Source: Massilia sp. Root418
GTDB lineage: Bacteria; Pseudomonadota; Gammaproteobacteria; Burkholderiales; Burkholderiaceae_D
DNA length: 64,000 nucleotides
Assembly (NCBI RefSeq): GCF_001425265.1
Contig: NZ_LMEC01000003.1
Location: forward strand, 1 to 64,000
Reading direction: 5' to 3'
Shown here in pieces: positions 26,318 to 34,231 of the stretch. The stretch's first letter is position 1, and each line of letters begins with the position of its first letter. The notes beneath the pieces are model-generated. The model saw only the letters and a program-made list of their open reading frames with translations, did not search any database and was not told the DNA's origin. The position numbers were made by a program, and so were the translations under genes.

Positions 26318-27673
26318 ATGAGCGGCCGGCGCCCGGGCAGGCACCCGAAAGGCATGCGCCTTTCGCTGCTGACGCGCTGGTCGGCGCTGGTGGGCACCCT
26401 GCTCACCGTGGGCATCCTGATCGCGCTGGCGCTCACGCGCCTGCTGCCCGACCAGCCCACGCTGGTGGTCGGCATCTGCCTGCTGGCGGTGATCCCGATC
26501 GCCGTCATCACCATCCGCGCGCAGCTGGAACACCTGCTGTCGCTGTTCCGCGCCCTCACCGGCACCGTCACCAGCTACAAGGACGGCGACTTTTCCTTCA
26601 GCCTGCACTGGCCGCAGAACGACGAGCTGAGCGACCTGGTGGCTGCGCACAACGAACTGGGCCAGGTGCTGCGCGAACAGCGCCTGGGCCTGGTGCAGCG
26701 CGAGCTGCTGCTCGACACCATGGTGCAGAACACGCCCGTGGCCATGCTGCTGGTAAGCGACAGCGGCCCCATCGTCTACGCCAACATCGCCGCGCGGCAG
26801 CTGCTGCACCAGGGCCGCCGCCTGGAAGGCCACCGCCTGGGCGCCATCCTGGAACACGCTACGCCAGCCCTCGTGGACGCCATGGCGCGCGGCGGCGACG
26901 GCCTGTTTACCACCGGCGAAGGCGAGGACGAGGAGGTCTACCACCTGGCGCGGCGCAGCTTCAGCCTGAACGGCCGCAAGCACGAACTGCTGCTGCTGCG
27001 CCAGCTGACGCTGGAACTGCGGCGCCAGGAAGTGCAGACCTGGAAGAAGGTGATCCGCGTTATCAGCCACGAGCTGAACAATTCGCTGGCGCCGCTGACC
27101 TCGCTGGCCCATTCGGGTGCCGAGCTGGTGCGGCGCGGCCAGACCGAGCGCCTGCCCCACATCCTGGCCACCATCGAAGAGCGCACGCGCCACCTGGAAA
27201 GCTTCATCCTCGGCTACGCCCGCTTCGCCAAGCTGCCCACGCCGCGCCTGGAGCAGCACCAGTGGCCAGCCTTTATCGCCGGGCTCAGGGATCAGGTGGA
27301 TTTCACCCTGGCCGGCGAGCTGCCTCAGGAAAGCGCCTGCTTCGACGGCGCGCAGATGGAGCAGGCGCTGCTGAACCTGCTCAAGAACGCCCACGAGTCG
27401 GGCTCGCCGGCCGGCGGCGTTTGCCTCGCCGTGCGCCGCGTGCAGGACTTGGTGCGCATCGAAGTGCAGGACCGCGGCCCCGGCATGAGCGACGCGGTGC
27501 TGGCCAACGCGCTGGTGCCCTTCTATTCCACCAAGCGCAGCGGCACCGGCCTGGGCCTGGCGCTGGCGCGCGAAATCGCCGAAGCCCACGGCGGGCGCAT
27601 CACCCTGGCCAACCGAGACGGCGGCGGCCTGGCGGTGACCCTGATCCTGCCGCTGCAAGCGAGCTGTGCTTGA
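26318..27673 (+). CDS. Sensor histidine kinase (NtrB/NtrY-like)
   Basis: A 451-residue membrane kinase. Two membrane segments (about 19-41 and 47-66) leave only a very short external loop. Then come a HAMP-like linker, a PAS-like domain (about 125-225), the phospho-acceptor H251 in VISHELNNSLAPL, and an ATPase domain with N-box LLNLLKNAHES, G1 DRGPGM and G2 GTGLGLAL. The near-absent periplasmic loop suggests it senses signals in the membrane or cytoplasm, as proposed for intramembrane-sensing kinases. It pairs with the adjacent NtrC-type regulator. Confidence 0.92.
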   Translation: MSGRRPGRHPKGMRLSLLTRWSALVGTLLTVGILIALALTRLLPDQPTLVVGICLLAVIPIAVITIRAQLEHLLSLFRALTGTVTSYKDGDFSFSLHWPQNDELSDLVAAHNELGQVLREQRLGLVQRELLLDTMVQNTPVAMLLVSDSGPIVYANIAARQLLHQGRRLEGHRLGAILEHATPALVDAMARGGDGLFTTGEGEDEEVYHLARRSFSLNGRKHELLLLRQLTLELRRQEVQTWKKVIRVISHELNNSLAPLTSLAHSGAELVRRGQTERLPHILATIEERTRHLESFILGYARFAKLPTPRLEQHQWPAFIAGLRDQVDFTLAGELPQESACFDGAQMEQALLNLLKNAHESGSPAGGVCLAVRRVQDLVRIEVQDRGPGMSDAVLANALVPFYSTKRSGTGLGLALAREIAEAHGGRITLANRDGGGLAVTLILPLQASCA

Positions 27674-27792
27674 TTTGCCTCAGCTATATTCTTTGATTTT
27701 TCATTAACAATAATAATTGGATAAGATTGCTATTTCGGCTAATTTGTACTCAGCTGCTGCGCTGTCGCGGCTGACTATCACGGAGACCCGAA

Positions 27793-28326
27793 ATGAAACT
27801 GCCCACCTACCTGGCCGCCGCCGCGCTGGCCGCCGCCTGCGGCCACGCCGCCGCTGAAAACGTCAACGCCAGCTTCCTGCTGAACGGCTCGCCGCCGCTG
27901 CAGACCGGCGCCTATTCGGTCACGCACATGCAGTCCGGCGCCTTCACCGACACCATCACCTTCGCGCCCAACGTGGGCCTGTCCTTCGTGGACGCCAGCC
28001 TGATCACCATCGGCCTGGACGCCACCAATATCGACCTGACCAGCGTGATGCTGGGCTTCGAGCCGATGACCGTCACCAGCAGCAGCGGCGGGCTGGTGGA
28101 AATGGCGGCGGTCTACCATGCGGACGCGATGGGCATCCTGCAAATCACGGTGAACGGCTGGGCCGGCCCGACCGGCGGCGCCAGCGGCCTGCCGGTCAAC
28201 GCGGTGTACGCCGGCACGCTGAACGTGGCGGCCGTGCCCGAACCTGCCAGCTACGGCATGCTGCTGGGCGGACTGGGCGTGCTGGGCTGGCTGGCGCGGC
28301 GCCGTTCGGCCGGCGAGGCGGCCTGA
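27793..28326 (+). CDS. FxDxF-type PEP-CTERM surface protein
   Basis: A 177-residue exported protein. The signal peptide is 1-21 (LAAAALAAACGHAAAE). The body contains GAFTDTITF, which matches the FxDxF-type PEP-CTERM family. The C-terminus is a standard sorting signal: VPEPASYGMLLGGLGVLGWL followed by ARRRS. It would be anchored and then processed by an exosortase encoded elsewhere. It sits 119 nt after the histidine kinase on the same strand, but no sigma54 or TGTCCG element was found in that spacer. Role unknown. Confidence 0.88.
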   Translation: MKLPTYLAAAALAAACGHAAAENVNASFLLNGSPPLQTGAYSVTHMQSGAFTDTITFAPNVGLSFVDASLITIGLDATNIDLTSVMLGFEPMTVTSSSGGLVEMAAVYHADAMGILQITVNGWAGPTGGASGLPVNAVYAGTLNVAAVPEPASYGMLLGGLGVLGWLARRRSAGEAA

Positions 28327-28428
28327 GCGCAACCCGCTACGGCCGCGCTGAGGGAGCGCTGAGGGACCGCTGTGGGACCGCTATGCCCGCACTGCGCCGC
28401 CCGGCGCGGCGGCTGGTAAACTAGATGG

Positions 28429-29199
28429 ATGAAATCGCTTCCCACGTCCGCCCGCTACGACCAGCCCGGCCACCCGCCGGCCACCATCACCGAATTCCAG
28501 GGCGTGCGCTCGCTGCACCTGGGCACCTCCTGGGTGCAGGGCGCCATGCGCATTGCCAAGCCCGACGCCATCGAGCTGGAATACGTACAGATGATGATGA
28601 TGTGGATGCTGTTCCACGACCAGCCTCGCCACATCGTGCAGCTGGGCCTGGGCAGCGCCGCATTGACCAAGTTCTGCTACCACCGCTTCCCGGACGCCAT
28701 GGTAACCGCCGTGGAACTCAACCCGAACGTGATCGCCATCTGCCGGGCGCTGTTCGGCCTGCCCGACAACGACGGCCGCCTGAACGTGATGGAAATGAAT
28801 GCGCTGGATTTCGTCATGGACCCGGCCAACCACGGCAGCGTCGACATCCTGCAGGTGGACCTGTACGACGAAGAGGCGCGCGGTCCGGTGCTTGACACGC
28901 CGGAGTTCTACCAGGCCTGCTTCGATTGCCTGGCCGAGGACGGCATCATGACCACCAATGTGTTCGGGGAGTTCAGCAACTACGACAAGAACCTGCAAGC
29001 GATGGAACTGGTGTTCGACGCGGTGGTATGGCTGCCCGAGGTGCACGACGCCAACATCGTCGTGATCGCCTTCAAGAACTCGCCGCAGATCGACTTCAGC
29101 GTGCTGTACGAGCGCGCCGGGGCCATCAAGAACCGGCTCAACCTGCGCGCCAAGGCGTGGGTGGACGGGCTGAAAGGCTGGATGCTCGATCAGCAATAA
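28429..29199 (+). CDS. Spermidine synthase-like methyltransferase-fold protein
   Basis: A 256-residue Rossmann-fold protein of the spermidine/spermine synthase superfamily. The SAM/dcSAM loop is IVQLGLGSAALTKF; an acidic AVELNPNVIAICR follows, then LQVDLYDEEA near the catalytic region. The N-terminal beta domain of true SpeE is short, and the canonical polyamine-site residues cannot be confirmed. Many bacterial members of this type are annotated only as spermidine synthase-like. It stands alone between a PEP-CTERM gene and a TonB receptor. No strong ribosome-binding site was seen before ATG 28429. Confidence 0.8.
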   Translation: MKSLPTSARYDQPGHPPATITEFQGVRSLHLGTSWVQGAMRIAKPDAIELEYVQMMMMWMLFHDQPRHIVQLGLGSAALTKFCYHRFPDAMVTAVELNPNVIAICRALFGLPDNDGRLNVMEMNALDFVMDPANHGSVDILQVDLYDEEARGPVLDTPEFYQACFDCLAEDGIMTTNVFGEFSNYDKNLQAMELVFDAVVWLPEVHDANIVVIAFKNSPQIDFSVLYERAGAIKNRLNLRAKAWVDGLKGWMLDQQ

Positions 29200-29404
29200 A
29201 ATGGCAGAAAACCCGCGCAAGGGGTAACCTTACGATATTTCTCCGTAGAAATCACGCAAAAGAATAAAGATTATTCGTTTTTACAACACCTGCACCAAAA
29301 GAATGCATTAACTCTTGGACCACTCAATCGTGCGCGTTAGTATTTTCGCACCGCCGGGGCTACCCGCCTACCGCGCCACTATAACGAGAGAGAATGGACC
29401 TTAC

Positions 29405-31858
29405 ATGAAGATTGCAGCACGCCAGGCTTCGCCTATCCGCTTCAAACGCACCCTCCTCGCCAGCGCCGTCCTGCTGGCAGCCTCCCAAGCCTACGCGCAG
29501 ACTGCCGCCGCCCCCGCCGGCGAAGAGCAGACCGTGGTCGTGCTGGGGTCGCGTTCGACCGCCAAGACCGCGCTGGACACCTCGTCGCCGGTCGGCCTGA
29601 TCAACATGAAGGACATGCAGTCGGCCGGTCCGCTGGAGCTGGGCAAGCTGCTGCAGACGCTGGACCCGTCATTCAACTTCTCCACCACCTTCATCAGCGA
29701 CGGTACGGACATTATTCGTCCGGCCACCCTGCGCTCGCTCGGCCCTGACCAGCTGCTGGTGCTCGTCAACGGCAAGCGCCGCCACCAGCAGGCGCTGGTG
29801 AACGTGCAGCAGACCATCGGACGCGGCTCGGCCGGCACCGACATCAACGCCATTCCGCTGTCGGCCATCCACCACATCGAAGTGCTGCGCGACGGCGCCG
29901 CCGCCCAATACGGCTCGGACGCCATCGCCGGCGTGATCAACATCGTGCTGAAGTCCAACGTGAACGAAACCGCCGTGAGCGGCCAGATCGGCACCACCAA
30001 GGAAGGCGACGGCGACATGATGTCCGGCAGCGTGAACCGCGGCTGGGCGCTGGGCGAGAACGGCGGCTTCATCAACCTGTCGCTGGAAGCGCGCAAGCGC
30101 GAGGAAACCAACCGCGCCGGCGTCGATTCGCTGCGCGTGAGCCCGCCGCGCGTGACCCAGCGCATCGGCGACAGCGATGCCAAGGACGCCTACCTGTGGT
30201 GGAACGCGGCCCTGCCGATCGACAAGGCCAGCGAGTTCTACGCCTTCGGCGGCTTCTCCAAGCGCAAGGGCGATTCGTCCGGCTTCTACCGCTCCAAGGG
30301 CGACGGCCGCAACGTGCCTTCCGTGTACCCGGAAGGCTTCCTGCCGAACATCCGCACCACCGTGAAGGACGGCTCGTTCGCCTTCGGCTACCGCCGCGAC
30401 CTGGCCAGCGACTGGAAGGCCGACGTCAGCATCAACCACGGCATGAGCGAGCTGGACTTCCACGAGAAGCAGACCATCAACATCTCCTACTGGTACGAGC
30501 CAAAACCGGGCGGCCGTCCGGGCGAGATCTACGGCGAGTCGCCGTTCGAAGCCGACACCGGCAAGCTGAAATTCAACCAGACCACCTTCAACGCCGACGT
30601 CAAGGGCCCGGTCAAGCTGGGCGGCGCAGAAATCTTCGTGGCAACCGGCTTCGAGTACCGCCAGGACAACTACCAGATCGTCGCGGGCGATCCGGTGTCC
30701 TACCAGTACGGCCGCACCAACAACCCGGCCATCACCATCAAGGACCAGAACGGCGGCGTCGCGGCATCGGGCACCCAGGGCTTCCCGGGCTACACGCCGG
30801 CTACCGCCGTGGATGAGGGCCGCCACAACATCGCGCTGTTCCTGGACACCGAATACCGTCCGTTCAAGGAACTGCTGCTGGCCGGCGCGGTGCGCTACGA
30901 GAAGTACTCGGACTTCGGCAGCACCACTACCGGCAAGTTCAGCGCACGCTGGGATCCCACCAAGGAATTCGGCCTGCGCGGCAGCGTGTCGTCCGGCTTC
31001 CGCGCGCCGGGTGTGCAGCAGAAGTTCTACAGCTCCGTGTCGACCAATTTGAACCAGGCCGGCCAGCTGACCGAAACCCTGACCGCCCGCGAAGGCAGCG
31101 CCGTCACCACCGCGCTGGGCATCAAGCCGCTGAAGGAAGAGACTTCGCGCAATGCCTCCATCGGCATGGTGCTGCGTCCGGCGAAGAACATGTCGCTGAC
31201 GGCGGACGTGTACCAGATCAAGATCAAGGACCGCATCGTGTTCTCCAGCGAGATTTCGCCTGAAGCCGGCGGCGGCCCGATCGCCAACGTGCTCAACCCG
31301 CTGAAAGTAGGCCAGGCGCAGTTCTTCACCAACGCGGTGGACACCAAGACGCGCGGCCTGGACATCGTGGCCGATCACACCACGAAGTTCGATGCATCCA
31401 CCCTGGTGCTGTCCGGCCAGCTGGGCTTCAACAAGACCGAAGTGACCAAGCGCCACTCGCCATCGAGCCTGCTGAGCGGCGAACAGCTGTTCAACCAGGC
31501 GCAGGTGACGCTGATCGAACGCGGCCAGCCGCGCAAGCACCACGTGGTGGCGGCCGACTACACCCTCGGCAAGTGGAACGTGAACACCCGCGCCAACTAC
31601 TACGGCGAAGTACAGGGCGAAGGTTTCAGCCCGCTGCAGACCTGGGACGCGAAGTGGATCGTGGACGCGAGCGGCCGCTACAACTTCAGCAAGCGCACCA
31701 GCGTGTCGGTCGGCGTGAACAACCTGTTCGACACCTACCCGTCCGAGTGGACCAACGGCGGCGACTTCCCGAAACTGGGCTTCAAGTACTGCTGGGAGAC
31801 CTGCCCGTTCGGCGTGAACGGCCGTTCCATGTACGTGAAGTTCGACACGGTGTTCTAA
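29405..31858 (+). CDS. TonB-dependent receptor
   Basis: An 817-residue outer-membrane receptor. Signal peptide 1-32 (ASAVLLAASQAYAQ). The plug (about 45-160) has VVVLGSRSTAKTALDTSSPV, LRSLGPDQLLVLVNGKRRHQ and EVLRDGAAAQYGSDAIAGVI, which is typical of siderophore/cobalamin-type plugs rather than the glycan-type receptor at 15240. The barrel ends GVNGRSMYVKFDTVF, with terminal Phe. ATG 29405 was chosen because it directly precedes the signal peptide; an in-frame upstream start at 29315 would add 30 unlikely residues. No Fur box was recognised in the 205-nt upstream spacer. Ligand unknown. Confidence 0.92.
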   Translation: MKIAARQASPIRFKRTLLASAVLLAASQAYAQTAAAPAGEEQTVVVLGSRSTAKTALDTSSPVGLINMKDMQSAGPLELGKLLQTLDPSFNFSTTFISDGTDIIRPATLRSLGPDQLLVLVNGKRRHQQALVNVQQTIGRGSAGTDINAIPLSAIHHIEVLRDGAAAQYGSDAIAGVINIVLKSNVNETAVSGQIGTTKEGDGDMMSGSVNRGWALGENGGFINLSLEARKREETNRAGVDSLRVSPPRVTQRIGDSDAKDAYLWWNAALPIDKASEFYAFGGFSKRKGDSSGFYRSKGDGRNVPSVYPEGFLPNIRTTVKDGSFAFGYRRDLASDWKADVSINHGMSELDFHEKQTINISYWYEPKPGGRPGEIYGESPFEADTGKLKFNQTTFNADVKGPVKLGGAEIFVATGFEYRQDNYQIVAGDPVSYQYGRTNNPAITIKDQNGGVAASGTQGFPGYTPATAVDEGRHNIALFLDTEYRPFKELLLAGAVRYEKYSDFGSTTTGKFSARWDPTKEFGLRGSVSSGFRAPGVQQKFYSSVSTNLNQAGQLTETLTAREGSAVTTALGIKPLKEETSRNASIGMVLRPAKNMSLTADVYQIKIKDRIVFSSEISPEAGGGPIANVLNPLKVGQAQFFTNAVDTKTRGLDIVADHTTKFDASTLVLSGQLGFNKTEVTKRHSPSSLLSGEQLFNQAQVTLIERGQPRKHHVVAADYTLGKWNVNTRANYYGEVQGEGFSPLQTWDAKWIVDASGRYNFSKRTSVSVGVNNLFDTYPSEWTNGGDFPKLGFKYCWETCPFGVNGRSMYVKFDTVF

Positions 31859-31896
31859 GCTCCGCAAGCCGCACTTGAACAGGCGGCATGTGTATC

Positions 31897-31916
31897 GCGG
31901 CGGGACCTTCCGCCGC
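31897..31916. terminator. Hairpin between convergent TonB receptor and MocR genes
   Basis: GCGGCGG and CCGCCGC arms, 7 bp and perfect, enclose a 6-nt loop in the 81-nt convergent spacer. No T-run follows on either strand, so it is a weak bidirectional terminator candidate. Confidence 0.4.
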
Positions 31917-31939
31917 ACGCAACAGGTACACAGCCGCCT

Positions 31940-33487
31940 TCACCGCCGGGAGCGGCCAGCCGTGCGCAGCGCACCCGTTGCGCCAAGCACGGGCCGCGCC
32001 TCGTAGGCGGCCAGGTGGACCACCGCCGCCAGCCGCCGCACGAAACCATCCATCAGCTCCGCAGGAATCTGCGCATACCCCAGCATCAGGCCGTTCCAGG
32101 CCTGTCCGCGTTCGGCCGTGCCGTGCATGGCCAGCGTGTGCGCCACGATGCCTTCCTGCGCCAGGCGCGCGCTGATATCGGCGTCGTCCAGGGCTCCATC
32201 CGTGAAACGCAGCGCCAGGTGCATGCCGGCGGACGCGCCATGCACCTCGGCGATGGCGCCCAGGTGGCGCTGCAGCGATGCCGCCAGCACGTCGCGCCGC
32301 TGGCGGTACAGGCGGCGCATGCGGCGCAGGTGCAGCGCGAACTGGCCGCTGCGCAGGAATTCCGCCAGCGCCAGCTGCTCGGCCACGCGGCCGCGCGCGG
32401 TGGACTGCCGGCGCATGGCTGCCAGCGGCCCTGCCAGTCCCGGCGGCGCCACCAGGAAGCCAATGCGCAGCGCCGGGAACATAGTCTTGCTGAAAGTACC
32501 CAGGTAGAGCACCGGTGCGTCAGGCGCCAGGCCCTGCATGGCCGACAGGGGCGGGCCGTCATGGCGGAATTCGCTGTCGTAGTCGTCTTCGATAATCAGC
32601 GCGCCCGCTTCCCGCGCATGGGCGATCAGCGAGAGCCTGCGCTCCAGTGTCAGCACACCGCCCATCGGATACTGGTGCGAGGGCGTGGTGTAGACCAGGC
32701 GCGGCGGACGGCGGCGCCAGTCCTGCGCCGTGGGCGCAATGCCGTCTTCGTCCACGTCCACCCCCTCCACCTTCAAGCCGGCGCCGCGAAACGCAGCCAG
32801 CGCGCCCAGGTAGCCGGGGTGTTCGATCCAGACCGTGTCGCCATCGTCGGCGCAGGCCCGCGCACACAGATCCAGGCTGCTCTGGGTGCCGTCGGTGATG
32901 AACACCTGGCTGGCGTCGCACAGCACGCCGCGCGAGGCGCGCAGATAGTCGGCAATGGCGGCGCGCAGCGCCGGCTCGCCGGCCGGGTCGCCGTAGTTCA
33001 GCTGCGCCGGGTTCAGGCCGCGCCAGGCTTTGTCCAGCAGGCGGCGCCAGTGCGCAACGGGGAAAGCGTCCAGTGCGGGTACGCCCGGCACGAAAGCCCC
33101 CATCATGTGTGCCGGCCCAGCCACTTCCCGCAGGTTGCGCGCGCGCCGCGACAGGCCGGGCTGCTGCGCCCCGGCGGCCGGCTTGGCTTCCGCGCGCGGC
33201 TCAGCCGTCGCGCCGGTGGCAAGGGCGGCAACCGGCGCCACGCGCGTGCCGCTGCGGTCACTCACCGCATAGCCTTCGCACACCAGCTGCTCGTACGCGT
33301 ACAGCACCGTGTTGCGCGCCATGCCCAGCTCCGCCGCCAGCGTGCGCGTGGCAACCAGGCGCGTGTCCGCAGCCAGCGTGCCGTCACGGATGGCGGCGCG
33401 CAGGCACTCGTGCAGCATGCGCTGGCGCGGCCAGCCTTGCTGCGCGTGGCGCTGCATGAAGGATGAAACAAGCAGGGCGTAATCCAT
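31940..33487 (-). CDS. MocR/PdxR-type regulator (GntR wHTH fused to aminotransferase domain)
   Basis: A 515-residue fusion. The N-terminal GntR-type winged helix (about 5-80) contains TRTLAAELGMARNTVLYAYE; a Gly/Pro/Ala-rich linker follows; then a fold-type I aminotransferase domain with the PLP lysine in YLGTFSKTMFPALR and IIEDDYDSEFRHDG. Such proteins sense PLP or amino-compound adducts and usually regulate the divergent gene. Here the divergent neighbour is a PNPOx-fold protein, and nested inverted repeats occupy the spacer. PdxR proteins control PLP synthesis, but this neighbour is not clearly PdxH or PdxS, so the exact role is open. Confidence 0.92.
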   Translation of the reverse strand: MDYALLVSSFMQRHAQQGWPRQRMLHECLRAAIRDGTLAADTRLVATRTLAAELGMARNTVLYAYEQLVCEGYAVSDRSGTRVAPVAALATGATAEPRAEAKPAAGAQQPGLSRRARNLREVAGPAHMMGAFVPGVPALDAFPVAHWRRLLDKAWRGLNPAQLNYGDPAGEPALRAAIADYLRASRGVLCDASQVFITDGTQSSLDLCARACADDGDTVWIEHPGYLGALAAFRGAGLKVEGVDVDEDGIAPTAQDWRRRPPRLVYTTPSHQYPMGGVLTLERRLSLIAHAREAGALIIEDDYDSEFRHDGPPLSAMQGLAPDAPVLYLGTFSKTMFPALRIGFLVAPPGLAGPLAAMRRQSTARGRVAEQLALAEFLRSGQFALHLRRMRRLYRQRRDVLAASLQRHLGAIAEVHGASAGMHLALRFTDGALDDADISARLAQEGIVAHTLAMHGTAERGQAWNGLMLGYAQIPAELMDGFVRRLAAVVHLAAYEARPVLGATGALRTAGRSRR

Positions 33488-33499
33488 CGTGGCTCCAAG

Positions 33500-33545
33500 A
33501 TAATCAAGTCTTCTGGACCTTTTTTCAGGGCCAGATGTTGATTAT
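33500..33545. promoter_or_regulatory. Nested inverted repeats, candidate MocR operator
   Basis: Outer arms ATAATCAA (33500-33507) and TTGATTAT (33538-33545) are perfect. Inner arms TCTGGACC (33512-33519) and GGGCCAGA (33528-33535) match with one mismatch. They fill the short space between the divergent MocR and PNPOx-fold genes, as expected for a regulator controlling both. Confidence 0.6.
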
Positions 33546-33555
33546 ATTGCAGGAC

Positions 33556-34197
33556 ATGCAAACACATACCTCTCCCCGCACCCGCGTACGCCGCATTCCG
33601 GCCAACGCCGCCTACGACACCGCCACCCTGTACGCCGTCATCGACGACGCCTACGTGTGCCACATCGCCTTCACCGACGAGCATGGCCCGCACTGCATCC
33701 CGACGGCTTGCTGGCGTGAAGGCGGCTATTTATACATCCACGGTTCCAACGGCAGCCGCATGCTCAAGCGCCTGGCCGACAGCCCATCCTGCGTCACCAT
33801 CACGCACGTGGACGGCCTGGTGATGGCGCGCTCGGCCTTCAACCACTCGATGAACTACCGTTCGGCGATGGTGTACGGCCAGTTCGAAGTGGTGGAGGGC
33901 GACGCCAAGCGCAGCACGATGGAGGCGTTCATGGAGCAGCTGCTGCCCGGCCGCCAGGCGCACATACGCGGCGGCAGCGACAAGGAATACGCCGCCACCA
34001 CGGTGATGCGCATTTCACTCGAAGAAGCCGCGTGCAAAGTGCGCTCAGGCGGACCGGAAGACGACGCCGAAGACATGGCCATCGACACCTGGACCGGCGT
34101 GCTGCCGCTGCAGCGCGTGCGCGCCGCGCCCATTCCCGCCGAGGGCGCAGGCGAAGCGCCCGCCTACGTCCAGCAGTGGCAGGACCGCGCGGAGTGA
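33556..34197 (+). CDS. Pyridoxamine 5'-phosphate oxidase-fold flavin-binding family protein
   Basis: About 213 residues with the split-barrel flavin-binding fold. Typical segments are SPRTRVRRIPANAAYDTATL at the N-terminus, HIAFTDEHGPHCIPTACWRE, a GSNGSRMLKRL phosphate-binding-like loop, and MARSAFNHSMNYRSAMVYG. It resembles the Pyridox_ox_2/NimA-like group rather than true PdxH. ATG 33556 gives the conserved N-terminus but has AGGA only 1 nt away; ATG 33535 (7 residues longer, inside the operator) is the alternative. It is divergent from and probably controlled by the MocR regulator. Confidence 0.82.
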   Translation: MQTHTSPRTRVRRIPANAAYDTATLYAVIDDAYVCHIAFTDEHGPHCIPTACWREGGYLYIHGSNGSRMLKRLADSPSCVTITHVDGLVMARSAFNHSMNYRSAMVYGQFEVVEGDAKRSTMEAFMEQLLPGRQAHIRGGSDKEYAATTVMRISLEEAACKVRSGGPEDDAEDMAIDTWTGVLPLQRVRAAPIPAEGAGEAPAYVQQWQDRAE

Positions 34198-34231
34198 ACT
34201 CGGCGTGGGCGCGGCGTGAGCGCGGCCTGGT

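Noticed and set aside
27674..27792. Sigma54 control of the small PEP-CTERM gene by the adjacent NtrC-type regulator
   Set aside because: PEP-CTERM loci can be sigma54-controlled, but this spacer shows no -24/-12 pair with correct spacing and no TGTCCG repeat.
29202..29217. GG-N10-GC match upstream of the TonB receptor at 29405
   Set aside because: TGGCAGAAAACCCGC keeps only the minimal dinucleotides, lacks TTGC, has no TGTCCG repeats upstream, and lies about 190 nt from the start. Probably chance.
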